From: Streptomyces aurantiacus
GTDB taxonomy: Bacteria > Actinomycetota > Actinomycetes > Streptomycetales > Streptomycetaceae
Length of the DNA: 40,880 nucleotides
Reading direction: 5' to 3'
Assembly: GCF_001418335.1 (NCBI RefSeq)
Contig: NZ_LIPP01000037.1
Coordinates: 1 to 40,880, forward strand
Shown here one piece after another: positions 30,936 to 39,000 of the stretch. The stretch's first letter is position 1, and every line of letters begins with the position of its first letter. A program made the translations under genes and the position numbers. The notes under the pieces are model-generated. The model did not search any database and was not told the origin of the DNA. It saw only the letters and a list, made by a program, of their open reading frames with translations.

Positions 30936-31007
30936 TCGGACCCCTGCCCACGATTCGCGCGCCGACGCAGCCATCACCGCCATCGTTCCGTGACGTGCGT
31001 CACATCG

Positions 31008-31023
31008 GTAACGGGCCGGAAAC
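31008..31023 (+). promoter_or_regulatory. GlnR-box-like site upstream of the NlpC/P60 gene
   Basis: GTAAC-GGGCCG-GAAAC matches the published half-site form gTnAc-N6-GaAAc exactly. Only one full unit is seen; the adjoining GTGAC-GTGCGT-CACAT shares only the first half. Single sites are weak evidence. Confidence 0.3.
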
Positions 31024-31242
31024 AACAGGGCTTGGCCATCGGCTCCAACGAGTGGTAGGTCGCGGGCAATTCGGACGTAACTCGAAAAGGCCGTGATCAC
31101 AGGTGTGCCGGGCACTGTCCGCAATGCGCGTTACGGCGCCAATAAGGGGCGCTGCGGCAGAGATTCGGGCGCCCGTTGAACAATTGTGGCGCACCACACG
31201 TTTCTTGAAGGTATGGAGGAGCCCCTGATACCGGTTGTACCT

Positions 31243-32049
31243 ATGTCCCACACCGCTCACATACGCAGCCACCGGAAACCCCGGCCTCGCAGCAGCTCGG
31301 CGCTCGCGATGCGCGCCGGAGTTGCCGGTGGCGTCCTCGGCACCATGGCAGTGGCCGGTGCCGCCGGAACGGCCAACGCGGCCGAGCCGGTGACCCAGAC
31401 CATCGAGCTGCCCACGCTCACGTCCGACATGACCGCTCAGGTCGCCGAGTCCGCGGAGGTCACCCAGCAGGCCGCGGCCGACTACCAGCTGCGCGCCGAG
31501 CGTGACGCGGCCGCCACGAAGGCCGCAAAGCAGGCCAAGGCGGACCTCGCCGACGCGAAGAAGAAGGCGGAGGCCAAGCAGAAGGCCGAGGAGGCCCGCA
31601 AGGACGCCGCGGAGCGCGCCACACGCTCCGCCGCCGCCCGGACGACCCTCACGACGTCCTCAGCCGCCGACAACGACGTTCCGGCCCCTGCCAGCGGCAG
31701 CGTCGGCACCGTCATCAGCTTCCTGCAGGCGCAGGTCGGCGACGCGTACGTGATGGGCGCGTCCGGCCCCGACGCGTGGGACTGCTCCAGCCTGGTCCAG
31801 GCCGCGTTCAAGCAGGTCGGCGTCGACCTGCCGCGCGTCTCCCAGGACCAGTCCGTGGCCGGTACCCCGGTCTCGATGTCCAACATCCAGGTCGGCGACA
31901 TCCTGTACTGGGGCGGCGCAGGCTCGGCGTACCACGTGGGCGTCTACATCGGCGGCGGCCAGTACCTGGACGCGGCGAACCCCTCGAAGGGTGTCGTCGT
32001 CCAGGACCTGTCGGGCTACCCCGCGGACGGTGCGGTGCGGGTTCTCTGA
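31243..32049 (+). CDS. Secreted NlpC/P60-family peptidoglycan hydrolase
   Basis: 268 aa exported cell-wall endopeptidase. A basic N-terminus and hydrophobic stretch (about 24-46, ending ANAAEP) form a signal peptide. A coiled-coil Ala/Lys/Glu region (about 66-130, QAKADLADAKKKAEAKQKAEE) follows, then a flexible linker and the NlpC/P60 domain at about 152-268. The catalytic Cys181 (WDCSSLVQ) and His231 (AYHVGVYIG) are present. Substrate is expected to be the gamma-D-Glu-diamino acid bond of stem peptides (family knowledge). The start is uncertain: ATG 31243 matches the usual form of such proteins (MSHTAHIRS) but its GGAGGAG is 21 nt upstream, while ATG 31213 would overlap that site. Divergent from nuo; a strong terminator follows. 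Confidence 0.92.
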   Translation: MSHTAHIRSHRKPRPRSSSALAMRAGVAGGVLGTMAVAGAAGTANAAEPVTQTIELPTLTSDMTAQVAESAEVTQQAAADYQLRAERDAAATKAAKQAKADLADAKKKAEAKQKAEEARKDAAERATRSAAARTTLTTSSAADNDVPAPASGSVGTVISFLQAQVGDAYVMGASGPDAWDCSSLVQAAFKQVGVDLPRVSQDQSVAGTPVSMSNIQVGDILYWGGAGSAYHVGVYIGGGQYLDAANPSKGVVVQDLSGYPADGAVRVL

Positions 32050-32074
32050 CCTCAGGTCGCACGACCGCTTCTGA

Positions 32075-32107
32075 CGGGCCGCTTCCCCGGGTGGGGGGAG
32101 CGGCCCG
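32075..32107. terminator. Strong bidirectional terminator
   Basis: CGGGCCGCTTCCCC-GGGT-GGGGGGAGCGGCCCG: a stem of about 14 bp with one bulged G, 26 nt after the NlpC/P60 stop and 33 bp from the stop of the convergent reductase gene. Confidence 0.85.
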
Positions 32108-32139
32108 CAGGCGTACTCTCGTCGGCGTTCACCAACGGG

Positions 32140-33450
32140 CTATGCCTTCGGGGCGACCTTCGTCAGGCCGTTGATGATGCGGTCCATCGCGTCGCCGCCC
32201 GTCGGGTCCGTCAGGTTGGCGAGCATCTTCAGCGTGAACTTCATCAGCAGGGGGTGCGTGAGGCCGCGCTGGGCGGCGATCTTCATGACGTTCGGGTTGC
32301 CGATGAGCTTCACGAAGGCGCGGCCGAGCGTGTAGTAGCCGCCGTAGGTGTCCTTGAGGACCTTCGGGTAGCGCTGGAGGGCGAGTTCGCGCTGGGCGGG
32401 GGTCGCGCGGGCCTGGGCCTGGACGATGACGTCGGCGGCGATCTGGCCGGACTCCATGGCGTAGGCGATGCCCTCGCCGTTGAAGGGGTTCACCATGCCG
32501 CCCGCGTCGCCGACGAGCAGCAGGCCCTTCGTGTAGTGGGGCTGGCGGTTGAAGGCCATCGGCAGGGCGGCGCCGCGGATCGGGATCGTCATGTTGTCCG
32601 GGGTGTAGCCCCAGTCCTCGGGCATCGAGGCGCACCAGGCCTTGAGGACCTCGCGCCAGTCCAGTTCCTTGAACGAGGACGAGGTGTTGAGGACGCCCAG
32701 GCCGACGTTCGACGTGCCGTCGCCCATGCCGAAGATCCAGCCGTAGCCCGGCAGCAGGCGGTCCTCGCCGGGGCCGCGGCGGTCCCACAGCTCCAGCCAC
32801 GACTCCAGGTAGTCGTCCTCGTGGCGCGGGGACGTGAAGTACGTACGCACCGCGACGCCCATCGGGCGGTCCTCGCGGCGGTGCAGGCCCATCGCCAGGG
32901 ACAGCCGGGTCGAGTTGCCGTCGGCGGCGACGACCAGGGGCGCGTGGAAGGTGACTTCGCGCTTCTCCTTGGAGTCGGCGTCGCCGAGTTTCGCATGGAC
33001 GCCCGTGATGCGGCCCGTGCGGTCGTCGACGATCGGGGCGCCGACGTTGCAGCGCTCGTGCAGGCGCGCGCCGGCCTTCTGCGCCTGCCGGGCGAGCTGC
33101 TCGTCGAAGTCGTCGCGCTTACGGACGAGTCCGTAGTCGGGGTAGGAGGCGAGTTCCGGCCAGTCCAGCTGGAGGCGGACCCCGCCGCCGATGATGCGGA
33201 GCCCCTTGTTCCGTAGCCAGCCCGCCTCTTCCGAGATGTCGATTCCCATGGAGACGAGCTGTTTGGTGGCGCGGGGCGTCAGTCCGTCGCCGCACACCTT
33301 CTCCCGCGGGAACGCGGTCTTTTCGAGGAGCAGGACGTCAAGGCCGGCCTTGGCGAGGTAGTACGCCGTGGTGGAACCGGCTGGCCCGGCCCCGACGACG
33401 ATCACGTCGGCACAGTGTTCGGAGAGGGGCTGGGACGGGGACTCGGTCAC
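32140..33450 (-). CDS. Geranylgeranyl-reductase-family FAD-dependent oxidoreductase (possible menaquinone side-chain reductase)
   Basis: 436 aa flavoprotein. The N-terminal FAD-binding GAGPAG (20-25) opens a Rossmann fold, followed by the family motif PREKVCGDG (48-56) with its conserved Cys53. A second FAD motif is LLVGDAGGMVNPFNGEGI. The family hydrogenates isoprenoid double bonds (archaeal lipids, chlorophyll phytyl chain, and mycobacterial MenJ on menaquinone). Streptomyces menaquinones have partly saturated chains, and this gene lies between complex I and menG, so menaquinone chain reduction is the best guess (inference). The start is GTG at 33450, with GGGGAG 8 nt upstream. The leader contains 15-bp repeats. 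It diverges from the GNAT gene. Confidence 0.88.
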   Translation of the reverse strand: MTESPSQPLSEHCADVIVVGAGPAGSTTAYYLAKAGLDVLLLEKTAFPREKVCGDGLTPRATKQLVSMGIDISEEAGWLRNKGLRIIGGGVRLQLDWPELASYPDYGLVRKRDDFDEQLARQAQKAGARLHERCNVGAPIVDDRTGRITGVHAKLGDADSKEKREVTFHAPLVVAADGNSTRLSLAMGLHRREDRPMGVAVRTYFTSPRHEDDYLESWLELWDRRGPGEDRLLPGYGWIFGMGDGTSNVGLGVLNTSSSFKELDWREVLKAWCASMPEDWGYTPDNMTIPIRGAALPMAFNRQPHYTKGLLLVGDAGGMVNPFNGEGIAYAMESGQIAADVIVQAQARATPAQRELALQRYPKVLKDTYGGYYTLGRAFVKLIGNPNVMKIAAQRGLTHPLLMKFTLKMLANLTDPTGGDAMDRIINGLTKVAPKA

Positions 33451-33502
33451 GGCGGGGTCTCCCCAGGTCTCGAAGGTTCGAAGCCACGAATTCTCGGAGC
33501 CC

Positions 33503-33552
33503 CGAAGCGCGAAGTCTCGAAGCGCCGGGTCTCGAAGCGCTAAGTCTCGAAA
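33503..33552. repeat. 15-bp tandem repeat upstream of the reductase gene
   Basis: Units CGAAGCGC-GAAGTCT, CGAAGCGC-CGGGTCT and CGAAGCGC-TAAGTCT (starts 33503, 33518, 33533), then a partial CGAA. The 8-bp CGAAGCGC part is invariant. It lies 53 bp upstream of the GTG of the minus-strand reductase, in a position to affect its promoter or that of the divergent GNAT gene. Confidence 0.8.
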
Positions 33553-33625
33553 TCCACGTGCTGACAGGCACGGGACATGGGCAGTCTATGCAGCGGTACT
33601 GATCGCCTGGCTGAAGGGCTGCCCC

Positions 33626-34141
33626 GTGAACCGAGCTCTCCCCGTGGTAAACCTGCGCGTCCCCACCGACGAGGACGCCTTCGCCTGGCACCGGGTCTTC
33701 GACGACCCGGACGTGATGGAGTTCCACGGAGGCAAATCCGCCGAACTGTCCGTCTACGAGGAGCTGACCGCCCGGCAGCGCCGGCACGACGCCGAGCACG
33801 GCTTCTGTTTCTGGACCATGCTCGACGTGATCGACGGGGAAGAGCGGGTCATCGGTTTCACCGGCGCCCAGCCGTGGCCGCACGAGTGGGGCCCGCGGGG
33901 TGAGATCGAGATCGGCTGGCGGCTCGGCCGGGAGTACTGGGGCAGGGGGTACGTGACCGCGGCGGCGCGGACCGCGCTGGAACGGGTGCGTGCGACGGGC
34001 GTCACCTCCGTGGTGGCGATGGTGAACTCCCGCAACGAACGCTCGATCGCCGTGACCAGACGCCTCGGCATGGAGCTCGTGGAGACGTTCACCTCGCCGA
34101 CGACGGACCAGTTCGGGCACTGTTACCGGTTGGCGCTCTGA
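33626..34141 (+). CDS. GNAT-family N-acetyltransferase (RimJ/RimL type)
   Basis: 171 aa predicted acetyl-CoA-dependent acetyltransferase. Beginning LRVPTDEDAFAWHRVFDDPDVMEFHGG, typical of the RimJ/RimL/Acetyltransf_3 branch. The acetyl-CoA pyrophosphate loop is in IEIGWRLGREYWGRGYVTAAARTALE, with the R/Q-x-x-G-x-G/A-like RGYVTAA turn, and the C-terminal VNSRNERSIAVTRRLGMELVETF carries the conserved Asn and Leu-Gly-Met. The substrate (protein N-terminus, amino sugar or drug) cannot be told. I chose the GTG at 33626 because AAGGG lies 7 nt upstream. Confidence 0.9.
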   Translation: MNRALPVVNLRVPTDEDAFAWHRVFDDPDVMEFHGGKSAELSVYEELTARQRRHDAEHGFCFWTMLDVIDGEERVIGFTGAQPWPHEWGPRGEIEIGWRLGREYWGRGYVTAAARTALERVRATGVTSVVAMVNSRNERSIAVTRRLGMELVETFTSPTTDQFGHCYRLAL

Positions 34142-34265
34142 CACACGCGGCGGTCCGGCACCGCCGGGCACCGTCCGGCGCCGGTCCGGTCCCGTCCGGT
34201 CTCCGGTGCCTTCCGGCGGGGACCGGCATGGGCTTACCCTGCCGGTACCGCTGGGGGTGACGTCC

Positions 34266-34604
34266 GTGCGCAAACCACGCAAGACGCCCGAAGTGCGCGT
34301 ACCGCGGCTCGTCGGTCTGATGGCCGTGGACGCGCGCGAGACGGCCGAGGAGGGCGAGGTGCTCCTCGACTCGCCCGACCGGCCCGACCTCGACCTGACC
34401 GTCGTCGACTACGTCGTACGCCAGTACCCGCTGCCCGACTCCGAGGTACCGCGCTGGGCGGTCGTGACGGTGTGGTTCGACTTCGGCGAGGGTGAGGGCG
34501 ACGGCGGCGCCGGGGTGCGCGAACCGCGGCAGCCACGACCGCCGTCGGGCGGCCTGCAACGCGAACTCGACGCACCGGGCGACCCGTTCGCCCTGCTCGG
34601 ATGA
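34266..34604 (+). CDS. Small stand-alone PASTA-domain protein
   Basis: About 112 aa with one PASTA-like domain at about 8-78: VRVPRLVGLMAVDARETAEEGEV ... YVVRQYPLPDSEVPRWAVVTVWFDFG. PASTA domains normally sit outside the cell on Ser/Thr kinases or penicillin-binding proteins and bind muropeptides or beta-lactams. Here there is no signal peptide, membrane segment or kinase, so it looks cytoplasmic. The C-terminal third is a Gly/Pro/Asp-rich tail. I chose the GTG at 34266 because GGGGGTGA lies 5 nt upstream, almost fully complementary to the 16S rRNA end; an in-frame GTG at 34257 is possible. It follows the GNAT gene by about 120 bp. Confidence 0.75.
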   Translation: MRKPRKTPEVRVPRLVGLMAVDARETAEEGEVLLDSPDRPDLDLTVVDYVVRQYPLPDSEVPRWAVVTVWFDFGEGEGDGGAGVREPRQPRPPSGGLQRELDAPGDPFALLG

Positions 34605-34633
34605 GGAGCACCTACCAGGGGGCTCGGCAGGCG

Positions 34634-35335
34634 CTAGCTCTGCTTGAAGCCGCGGTGCAGGGCGACGATGCCGCCCGTGAGGTTCCGCCAGGCCACCTTC
34701 GACCAGCCGGCCTCGGTCAGGCGCTCCGCGAGGGCGGGCTGGTCGGGCCATGCGCGGATCGACTCGGCGAGATAGACGTACGCCTCGGGGTTCGAGGAGA
34801 CCGCGCGGGCCACCGGCGGCAGGGCGCGCATCAGGTACTCGGTGTAGACGGTGCGCAGCGGCGACCAGGTCGGATGCGAGAACTCGCAGATCACCACACG
34901 CCCGCCGGGCTTCGTCACCCGGTACAGCTCCCGCAGTGCCGTGTCGATGCCGGTGGACTGCACGTTCCGCAGGCCGAAGGAGATCGTCACCGCGTCGAAG
35001 GTGTCGTCCTTGAACGGCAGCTTCGTGGCGTCGCCCGCCGTGAGCGGCAGCCAGGGGTGGTTCTTCTTGCCGACCCTGAGCATCCCGAGGGAGAAGTCGC
35101 AGGGGACGACGTACGCCCCCGTGCGGGCGAAGGGCAGCGAGGAGGTGGCGGTGCCCGCCGCGAGGTCCAGGACCTTCTGGGCGGGCCGCGCGTCGACCGC
35201 CCTGGCGACCTCCTTGCGCCACACCCGGTCCTGGCCGAGCGACAGCACGTCGTTCGTCAGGTCGTAGCGTTCCGCGACGTCGTCGAACATCGAGGCGACT
35301 TCGTGCGGCTGCTTGTTCAGGGATGCGCGGGTCAC
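34634..35335 (-). CDS. menG: Demethylmenaquinone methyltransferase (MenG/UbiE)
   Basis: 233 aa SAM-dependent C-methyltransferase making menaquinone from demethylmenaquinone, the last ring step of the pathway. UbiE signatures are present: [18 protein letters not shown] (24-41) and [15 protein letters not shown] (139-153). SAM binding is [12 protein letters not shown] (55-66), with GDATKLPF (101-108). Length is standard. The start is GTG at 35335. There is no good ribosome site, and CACAAT lies 6 nt upstream of the codon as a possible -10, so it may be leaderless. Its product is the electron acceptor of the complex I encoded 4 kb away. A 74-bp gap separates it from the acyltransferase gene. Confidence 0.95.
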   Translation of the reverse strand: MTRASLNKQPHEVASMFDDVAERYDLTNDVLSLGQDRVWRKEVARAVDARPAQKVLDLAAGTATSSLPFARTGAYVVPCDFSLGMLRVGKKNHPWLPLTAGDATKLPFKDDTFDAVTISFGLRNVQSTGIDTALRELYRVTKPGGRVVICEFSHPTWSPLRTVYTEYLMRALPPVARAVSSNPEAYVYLAESIRAWPDQPALAERLTEAGWSKVAWRNLTGGIVALHRGFKQS

Positions 35336-35409
35336 GGTCCCATTGTGGCAGCACGGGCCGGGCGACTCGCCGGCACCCGGCCCGTACGCCGGTCCCTCTG
35401 AGGAATCCC

Positions 35410-36687
35410 TCAGGGCAGCAGTCTCGGCTTCGTCTTCGCCGCCACGTCCTCCACCCACCCGCACAGCAGGACGAACGCGCCGATGAGGAGCCAGCCGATG
35501 CCGAACATGAACCACTGGCTCTCCAGCGGCAGATACGTCTCGAAGGCCGGCACGTTCCAGAACTGGTCGATCAACGGGACGGCCAGGATCAGCGCGAGCT
35601 CGTGCCAGAGGTAGAGGGTCACCGCGCGGGCGTTGAAGATCCGTACGATCCGGTCGAGGCGCCGGAAGCGGGCCAGCCACGCGAAGTCGATCCCGAAGCG
35701 CGCCTTCGCGTACATCAGCAGGGTCACGAACCCCGCCGACCAGAACGCCTGTGCGTACGGGATGTCGTCGAGGTCGTACGAGCCCGTCTCGGCCTGGTGC
35801 GTGAAGGCGTACCAGCCGCCGTACCCGATCGCGGCGAGCGAGAGGACCACGACGGCGAACGGCTTCAGCCGCTGGAGGACGCCGTCGCGGTGCGCGAAGC
35901 CGAGGATCCAGCAGAACAGGTACGTGGCCAGGTCGATGATCCCGATGCCGAAGCGGTCGTCCGGCGGCGTCCAGAAGAACTGGACGACCACGATCGGGGC
36001 AAGCGAGAGGACCAGGACCGCGACCGGGGCCAGCCGGAAGACCCTCAGCAGCAGGGGCGACAGCAGGACGAACCACAGGTACGTCCGCAGGTACCAGAGG
36101 ATCTCCCAGGCCTGCTCGCCCCAGGCATTGCCCGGCGGGTCACCGAGCGGCACGACCCAGTAGACGATCTGCCAGCCCGGCATCCAGCCGTGGATCAGCA
36201 TCGCGATCACGACGAAGAAGCCCCAGAACCAGAAGGGCGGCAGGAGCCGGCGGACCCGGCTCCTGATCACCTTGAGGGCGGGCCGCTCCAGGGACTTCGC
36301 CATCAGGGTCCCGGCGAGCGCGAACATGATCCCCATGGAGGGCAGGACCATGCCCGCCCAGGGCCAGCCGAAGGTGTGGTACGTGACGACGCGGACGAGG
36401 GCGACGGCCCGCAGGGTGTCGAAGTAGCGGTCGCGGCCCGCGGCCGGGCGGGCCGTCGGCGGGGCCGCGTCTGCCGTCGGCGGGGCCGCGTCTGCCGTCG
36501 GCGAGGTCGCGCTCGCCTTCGGCTGGGCTTCCACCCGCGGCAGCCGGGCCGTGTCCGTGAGCTCACCGGGCGCCGGGGGCACGGCGGCCACTGGGACCAC
36601 CGGGGTCACCGGGGTCACCGGGGTCACCGGGGTCACCGGGGTCACCGGGGTCACCGGAACGCGGCCGTCCCGGCGGTGGGCGCCCAT
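35410..36687 (-). CDS. Acyltransferase-3-family membrane protein
   Basis: 425 aa multi-pass membrane acyltransferase (OafA/NolL-like, acyltransferase 3), which O-acylates surface carbohydrates. The catalytic region starts [21 protein letters not shown] with His104; about ten hydrophobic segments follow, including [17 protein letters not shown] and [16 protein letters not shown]. The first 85 residues are not part of the family: a (VTP)n stretch from a 9-bp repeat and a TADAAPP repeat from a 21-bp repeat. The ATG overlaps the stop of the synthase gene by one base (TGATG), so the two are coupled. It probably modifies the polymer made by that synthase (inference). Last gene of the three-gene cassette. 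Confidence 0.9.
   Translation of the reverse strand: MGAHRRDGRVPVTPVTPVTPVTPVTPVTPVVPVAAVPPAPGELTDTARLPRVEAQPKASATSPTADAAPPTADAAPPTARPAAGRDRYFDTLRAVALVRVVTYHTFGWPWAGMVLPSMGIMFALAGTLMAKSLERPALKVIRSRVRRLLPPFWFWGFFVVIAMLIHGWMPGWQIVYWVVPLGDPPGNAWGEQAWEILWYLRTYLWFVLLSPLLLRVFRLAPVAVLVLSLAPIVVVQFFWTPPDDRFGIGIIDLATYLFCWILGFAHRDGVLQRLKPFAVVVLSLAAIGYGGWYAFTHQAETGSYDLDDIPYAQAFWSAGFVTLLMYAKARFGIDFAWLARFRRLDRIVRIFNARAVTLYLWHELALILAVPLIDQFWNVPAFETYLPLESQWFMFGIGWLLIGAFVLLCGWVEDVAAKTKPRLLP
36452..36513. repeat. 21-bp in-frame tandem repeat in the acyltransferase gene
   Basis: Two identical 21-bp units (36452-36472 and 36473-36493) and a third, diverged unit to 36513, encoding TADAAPP repeats in the N-terminal tail. 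Confidence 0.8.
36598..36660. repeat. 9-bp in-frame tandem repeat (VTP codons)
   Basis: Six perfect copies of CACCGGGGT (36598-36651) and a seventh imperfect one (CACCGGAAC). On the minus strand they encode a Val-Thr-Pro run near the N-terminus of the acyltransferase. Gain or loss of units keeps the frame. Confidence 0.95.
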
Positions 36688-38981
36688 CAGCTCGTCCCCG
36701 CCGGCGTACCGACCTCCCCCGTGCGCTTCAGCTTCTGCCAGCGCAGGCGGCCGCCCGTGAGGGCCGTGATGCAGGAGTGGATGAGGACGAGGTACATCAT
36801 CTGCCGGTACGCGAGCTGCTGCAGCGGCATCATCAGCAGATACCGGTACTTCTCCCGGTCGAGCCGGAACGCGTAGGCGGCGCAGACGAGCTGGATGCCC
36901 AGGACGGCCAGCCAGGCGAGCAGCGACGCCTTGAAGTCGATGAAGATCATCGAGTAGACGGTGAACACGTCGATGAGCGGGGCGAAGACGGGCGTGACGA
37001 TCTGGAAGATCACCACCAGTGGCATACCGACCCGGCCGAAGCGACCCGAGGGCCCCTTGTCCGTCAGGGACTTGCGGTGCTTCCACAACGCCTGCATCGT
37101 CCCGTACGACCAGCGGTAGCGCTGTGACCACAGCTGCTTGAGGGAGCCCGGCGCCTCGGTCCAGGCCTTGGCGTGCTCCTGGTAGACGACCCGCCAGCCC
37201 TCCCGGTGCATGGCGATGGTGATGTCGGTGTCCTCGGCGAGCGTGTCCTCGCTCATCCCGCCGACGGCGAGCACGGCCTCCCGGCGGAACGCGCCGATCG
37301 CGCCCGGGATCGTGGGCATGCAGCGCAGCAGGTCGTACATGCGGCGGTCGAGGTTGAAGCCCATCACGTACTCGATGTGCTGCCAGGCGCCGATGATCGT
37401 GTTGCGGTTGCCGACCTTGGCGTTGCCCGCGACCGCGCCGACCCCGGGGTCGGCGAAGGGCTGCACCAGCTGACGTACGGTGTCGGCCTCGAAGACGGTG
37501 TCGCCGTCCATCATCACCACGATGTCGTAACTGGCGTTGCGGACACCGTTGTTGAGGGCGGCCGGCTTGCCCGCGTTCTCCTGGCGGATGACGCGCACGT
37601 TCGGCATGCCGAGTGCCTCGGCGATCTCCTTCGTGCCGTCCGTGGAACCGTCGTCCACGACGATGATCTCGATCGGATGGGTGCTCTGCGCCAGCGACTT
37701 GAGGGTGTTGGCGATGCACTCCTTCTCGTTGTACGCGGGCACGATCACGCTCACCGGCCGCGTGATCGCCGGCCCCCAGCTGAACCGGCGCGTGTTGCGT
37801 TTCCGGTAGTGCCTGCGGGCGAGGATCAGCATCATCCCGAAGCGGCCCATGACGGCGAAGCCGACGACGGCGAGTCCGACCGCGAGCCCCGGTACGGTCC
37901 ACTCGGCGACGGCGACCGCCGCGACGAGGGCCTTGCCTTCGTAGAGGGTGGTACCGGTGGCGGTGCGGTGGGCGGCCTGGAGGCCGTTGCCTCCCCCGGC
38001 AGCCTGTCCCAGCCCTTGCCCGCCCTGCCGGCCGCCGGGCGCCTGGCCGGCTGCCTGGCCGTCGGCGGACTCGTCGCTGTCCGCCTGCTGTTCCTCGCTG
38101 TCCGCCTGCTGGATGGCGCCGCTGATGGTGGTGAAGGTGTAGCCCTTCGCCTTCATCTTCTTGATGTAGGTGCCGAGCGCCTTGACCGTCTGCGAACGCT
38201 CGCCGCCCGCGTCGTGGAAGAGCACCGAGGCGCCCTTGTTCTTCGACGGCGTGGCCCACTTGATGATCTTCGAGACGCCGGGCCGCTTCCAGTCGTCGCT
38301 GTCGGTGTCGACGAAGACGCTGGTGTAGCCCTCCGCGCCGAGCTTCTTGTAGACGGGCCAGCTGTAGTTGTCGATGGCGTCCGTCTCCGAGGAGTACGGG
38401 GCACGGAACAGCGTCGTCGTGATACCCGCCGCGCCCGCCAGAGCGAGCTGCGTCTGGGCCATCTCCCGCTTGATCCGGGCGTCGCTCTGGTACGAGAGGT
38501 CGACGTGCGTGAAGGTGTGGATGCCGACCTCGTTGCCCTGGTCCACCACGTCGTTCACGATGCCCGGGTAGCGCGAGACCATCGAGCCGACCAGGAAGAA
38601 CGTACCCGGGACGTCGTTCTCCTCAAGGATCTTCAGGATCTGGGGAGTCCAGGTGGGGTTGGGACCGTCGTCGAAGGTGAGCGCGATGGTCTTCTCCGGG
38701 ACGGACGTGGTCTGGGCCTGCCCGTTCCTGAAGGAGAGGATCGGCCCGCCGTCGATGACGGAGTCCGGGACCTTGCTGGAGCTGGCGTTGCTGCGCACGC
38801 GCTCGTCGCCGCCGACCTCGGCACGCAGATAGCCGTCGAGCAGCATCACGCTGGTGAGCGCGAGGAGGAGCAGCAGGGCGAGGATGACACGCGGTTTCTG
38901 CAGCGCCGCGGCCTTGCCCGCCGCCCGTGTCATCCGGGAGGGGGCGCGCCGGCGGCCGCGCGAAGGCGTCGAAGTAGCCAT
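36687..38981 (-). CDS. Bifunctional polysaccharide deacetylase / family-2 glycosyltransferase
   Basis: 764 aa fusion. A basic cytoplasmic start and one transmembrane helix (about 31-49) lead to an extracellular NodB-type deacetylase: TFDDGP (102-107), metal-binding His155 and His159 (HTFTH), RAPYS (193-197) and His256 (LFHD). An acidic Gln/Gly-rich linker (about 291-335) and a second hydrophobic region (351-388) return the chain to the cytoplasm for a processive GT2 domain with DDG (443-445), DGD (492-494), EDTD (583-586) and QRYRW (620-624). C-terminal helices form the export channel. It should polymerise and N-deacetylate an N-acetylglucosamine-type polymer, like IcaA/PgaC plus IcaB. The same fusion type is described for MatB in Streptomyces, needed for pellet formation. 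Start ATG at 38981. Confidence 0.92.
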   Translation of the reverse strand: MATSTPSRGRRRAPSRMTRAAGKAAALQKPRVILALLLLLALTSVMLLDGYLRAEVGGDERVRSNASSSKVPDSVIDGGPILSFRNGQAQTTSVPEKTIALTFDDGPNPTWTPQILKILEENDVPGTFFLVGSMVSRYPGIVNDVVDQGNEVGIHTFTHVDLSYQSDARIKREMAQTQLALAGAAGITTTLFRAPYSSETDAIDNYSWPVYKKLGAEGYTSVFVDTDSDDWKRPGVSKIIKWATPSKNKGASVLFHDAGGERSQTVKALGTYIKKMKAKGYTFTTISGAIQQADSEEQQADSDESADGQAAGQAPGGRQGGQGLGQAAGGGNGLQAAHRTATGTTLYEGKALVAAVAVAEWTVPGLAVGLAVVGFAVMGRFGMMLILARRHYRKRNTRRFSWGPAITRPVSVIVPAYNEKECIANTLKSLAQSTHPIEIIVVDDGSTDGTKEIAEALGMPNVRVIRQENAGKPAALNNGVRNASYDIVVMMDGDTVFEADTVRQLVQPFADPGVGAVAGNAKVGNRNTIIGAWQHIEYVMGFNLDRRMYDLLRCMPTIPGAIGAFRREAVLAVGGMSEDTLAEDTDITIAMHREGWRVVYQEHAKAWTEAPGSLKQLWSQRYRWSYGTMQALWKHRKSLTDKGPSGRFGRVGMPLVVIFQIVTPVFAPLIDVFTVYSMIFIDFKASLLAWLAVLGIQLVCAAYAFRLDREKYRYLLMMPLQQLAYRQMMYLVLIHSCITALTGGRLRWQKLKRTGEVGTPAGTS

Positions 38982-39000
38982 GAGTGTGGGTGCGTTCCGG

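Larger units (their letters stand above)
30322..31242. other. Long divergent intergenic region between nuoA and the NlpC/P60 gene
   Basis: 920 bp without a supported gene. From left to right it holds the nuo leader, the Rex-type operator (30447-30464), GTGA/TCAC half-sites around 30600-30635, degenerate repeats (30808-30935), the near-palindrome GTGACG-TG-CGTCAC (30990-31003), a GlnR-box-like sequence (31008-31023) and the leader of the NlpC/P60 gene. Open frames through the region are low-complexity and lack ribosome sites. No confident -35/-10 pair could be assigned for either flanking gene. Confidence 0.6.

Noticed and set aside
36598..36660. CRISPR-like array
   Set aside because: Units are 9 bp with no spacers, and lie in frame within a coding sequence.
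36688..38259. Minus-strand frame running from inside the synthase gene into the acyltransferase gene, as if one 949-residue protein
   Set aside because: The upstream half is the wrong reading frame of the NodB-GT2 gene. The acyltransferase has its own coupled ATG at 36687.
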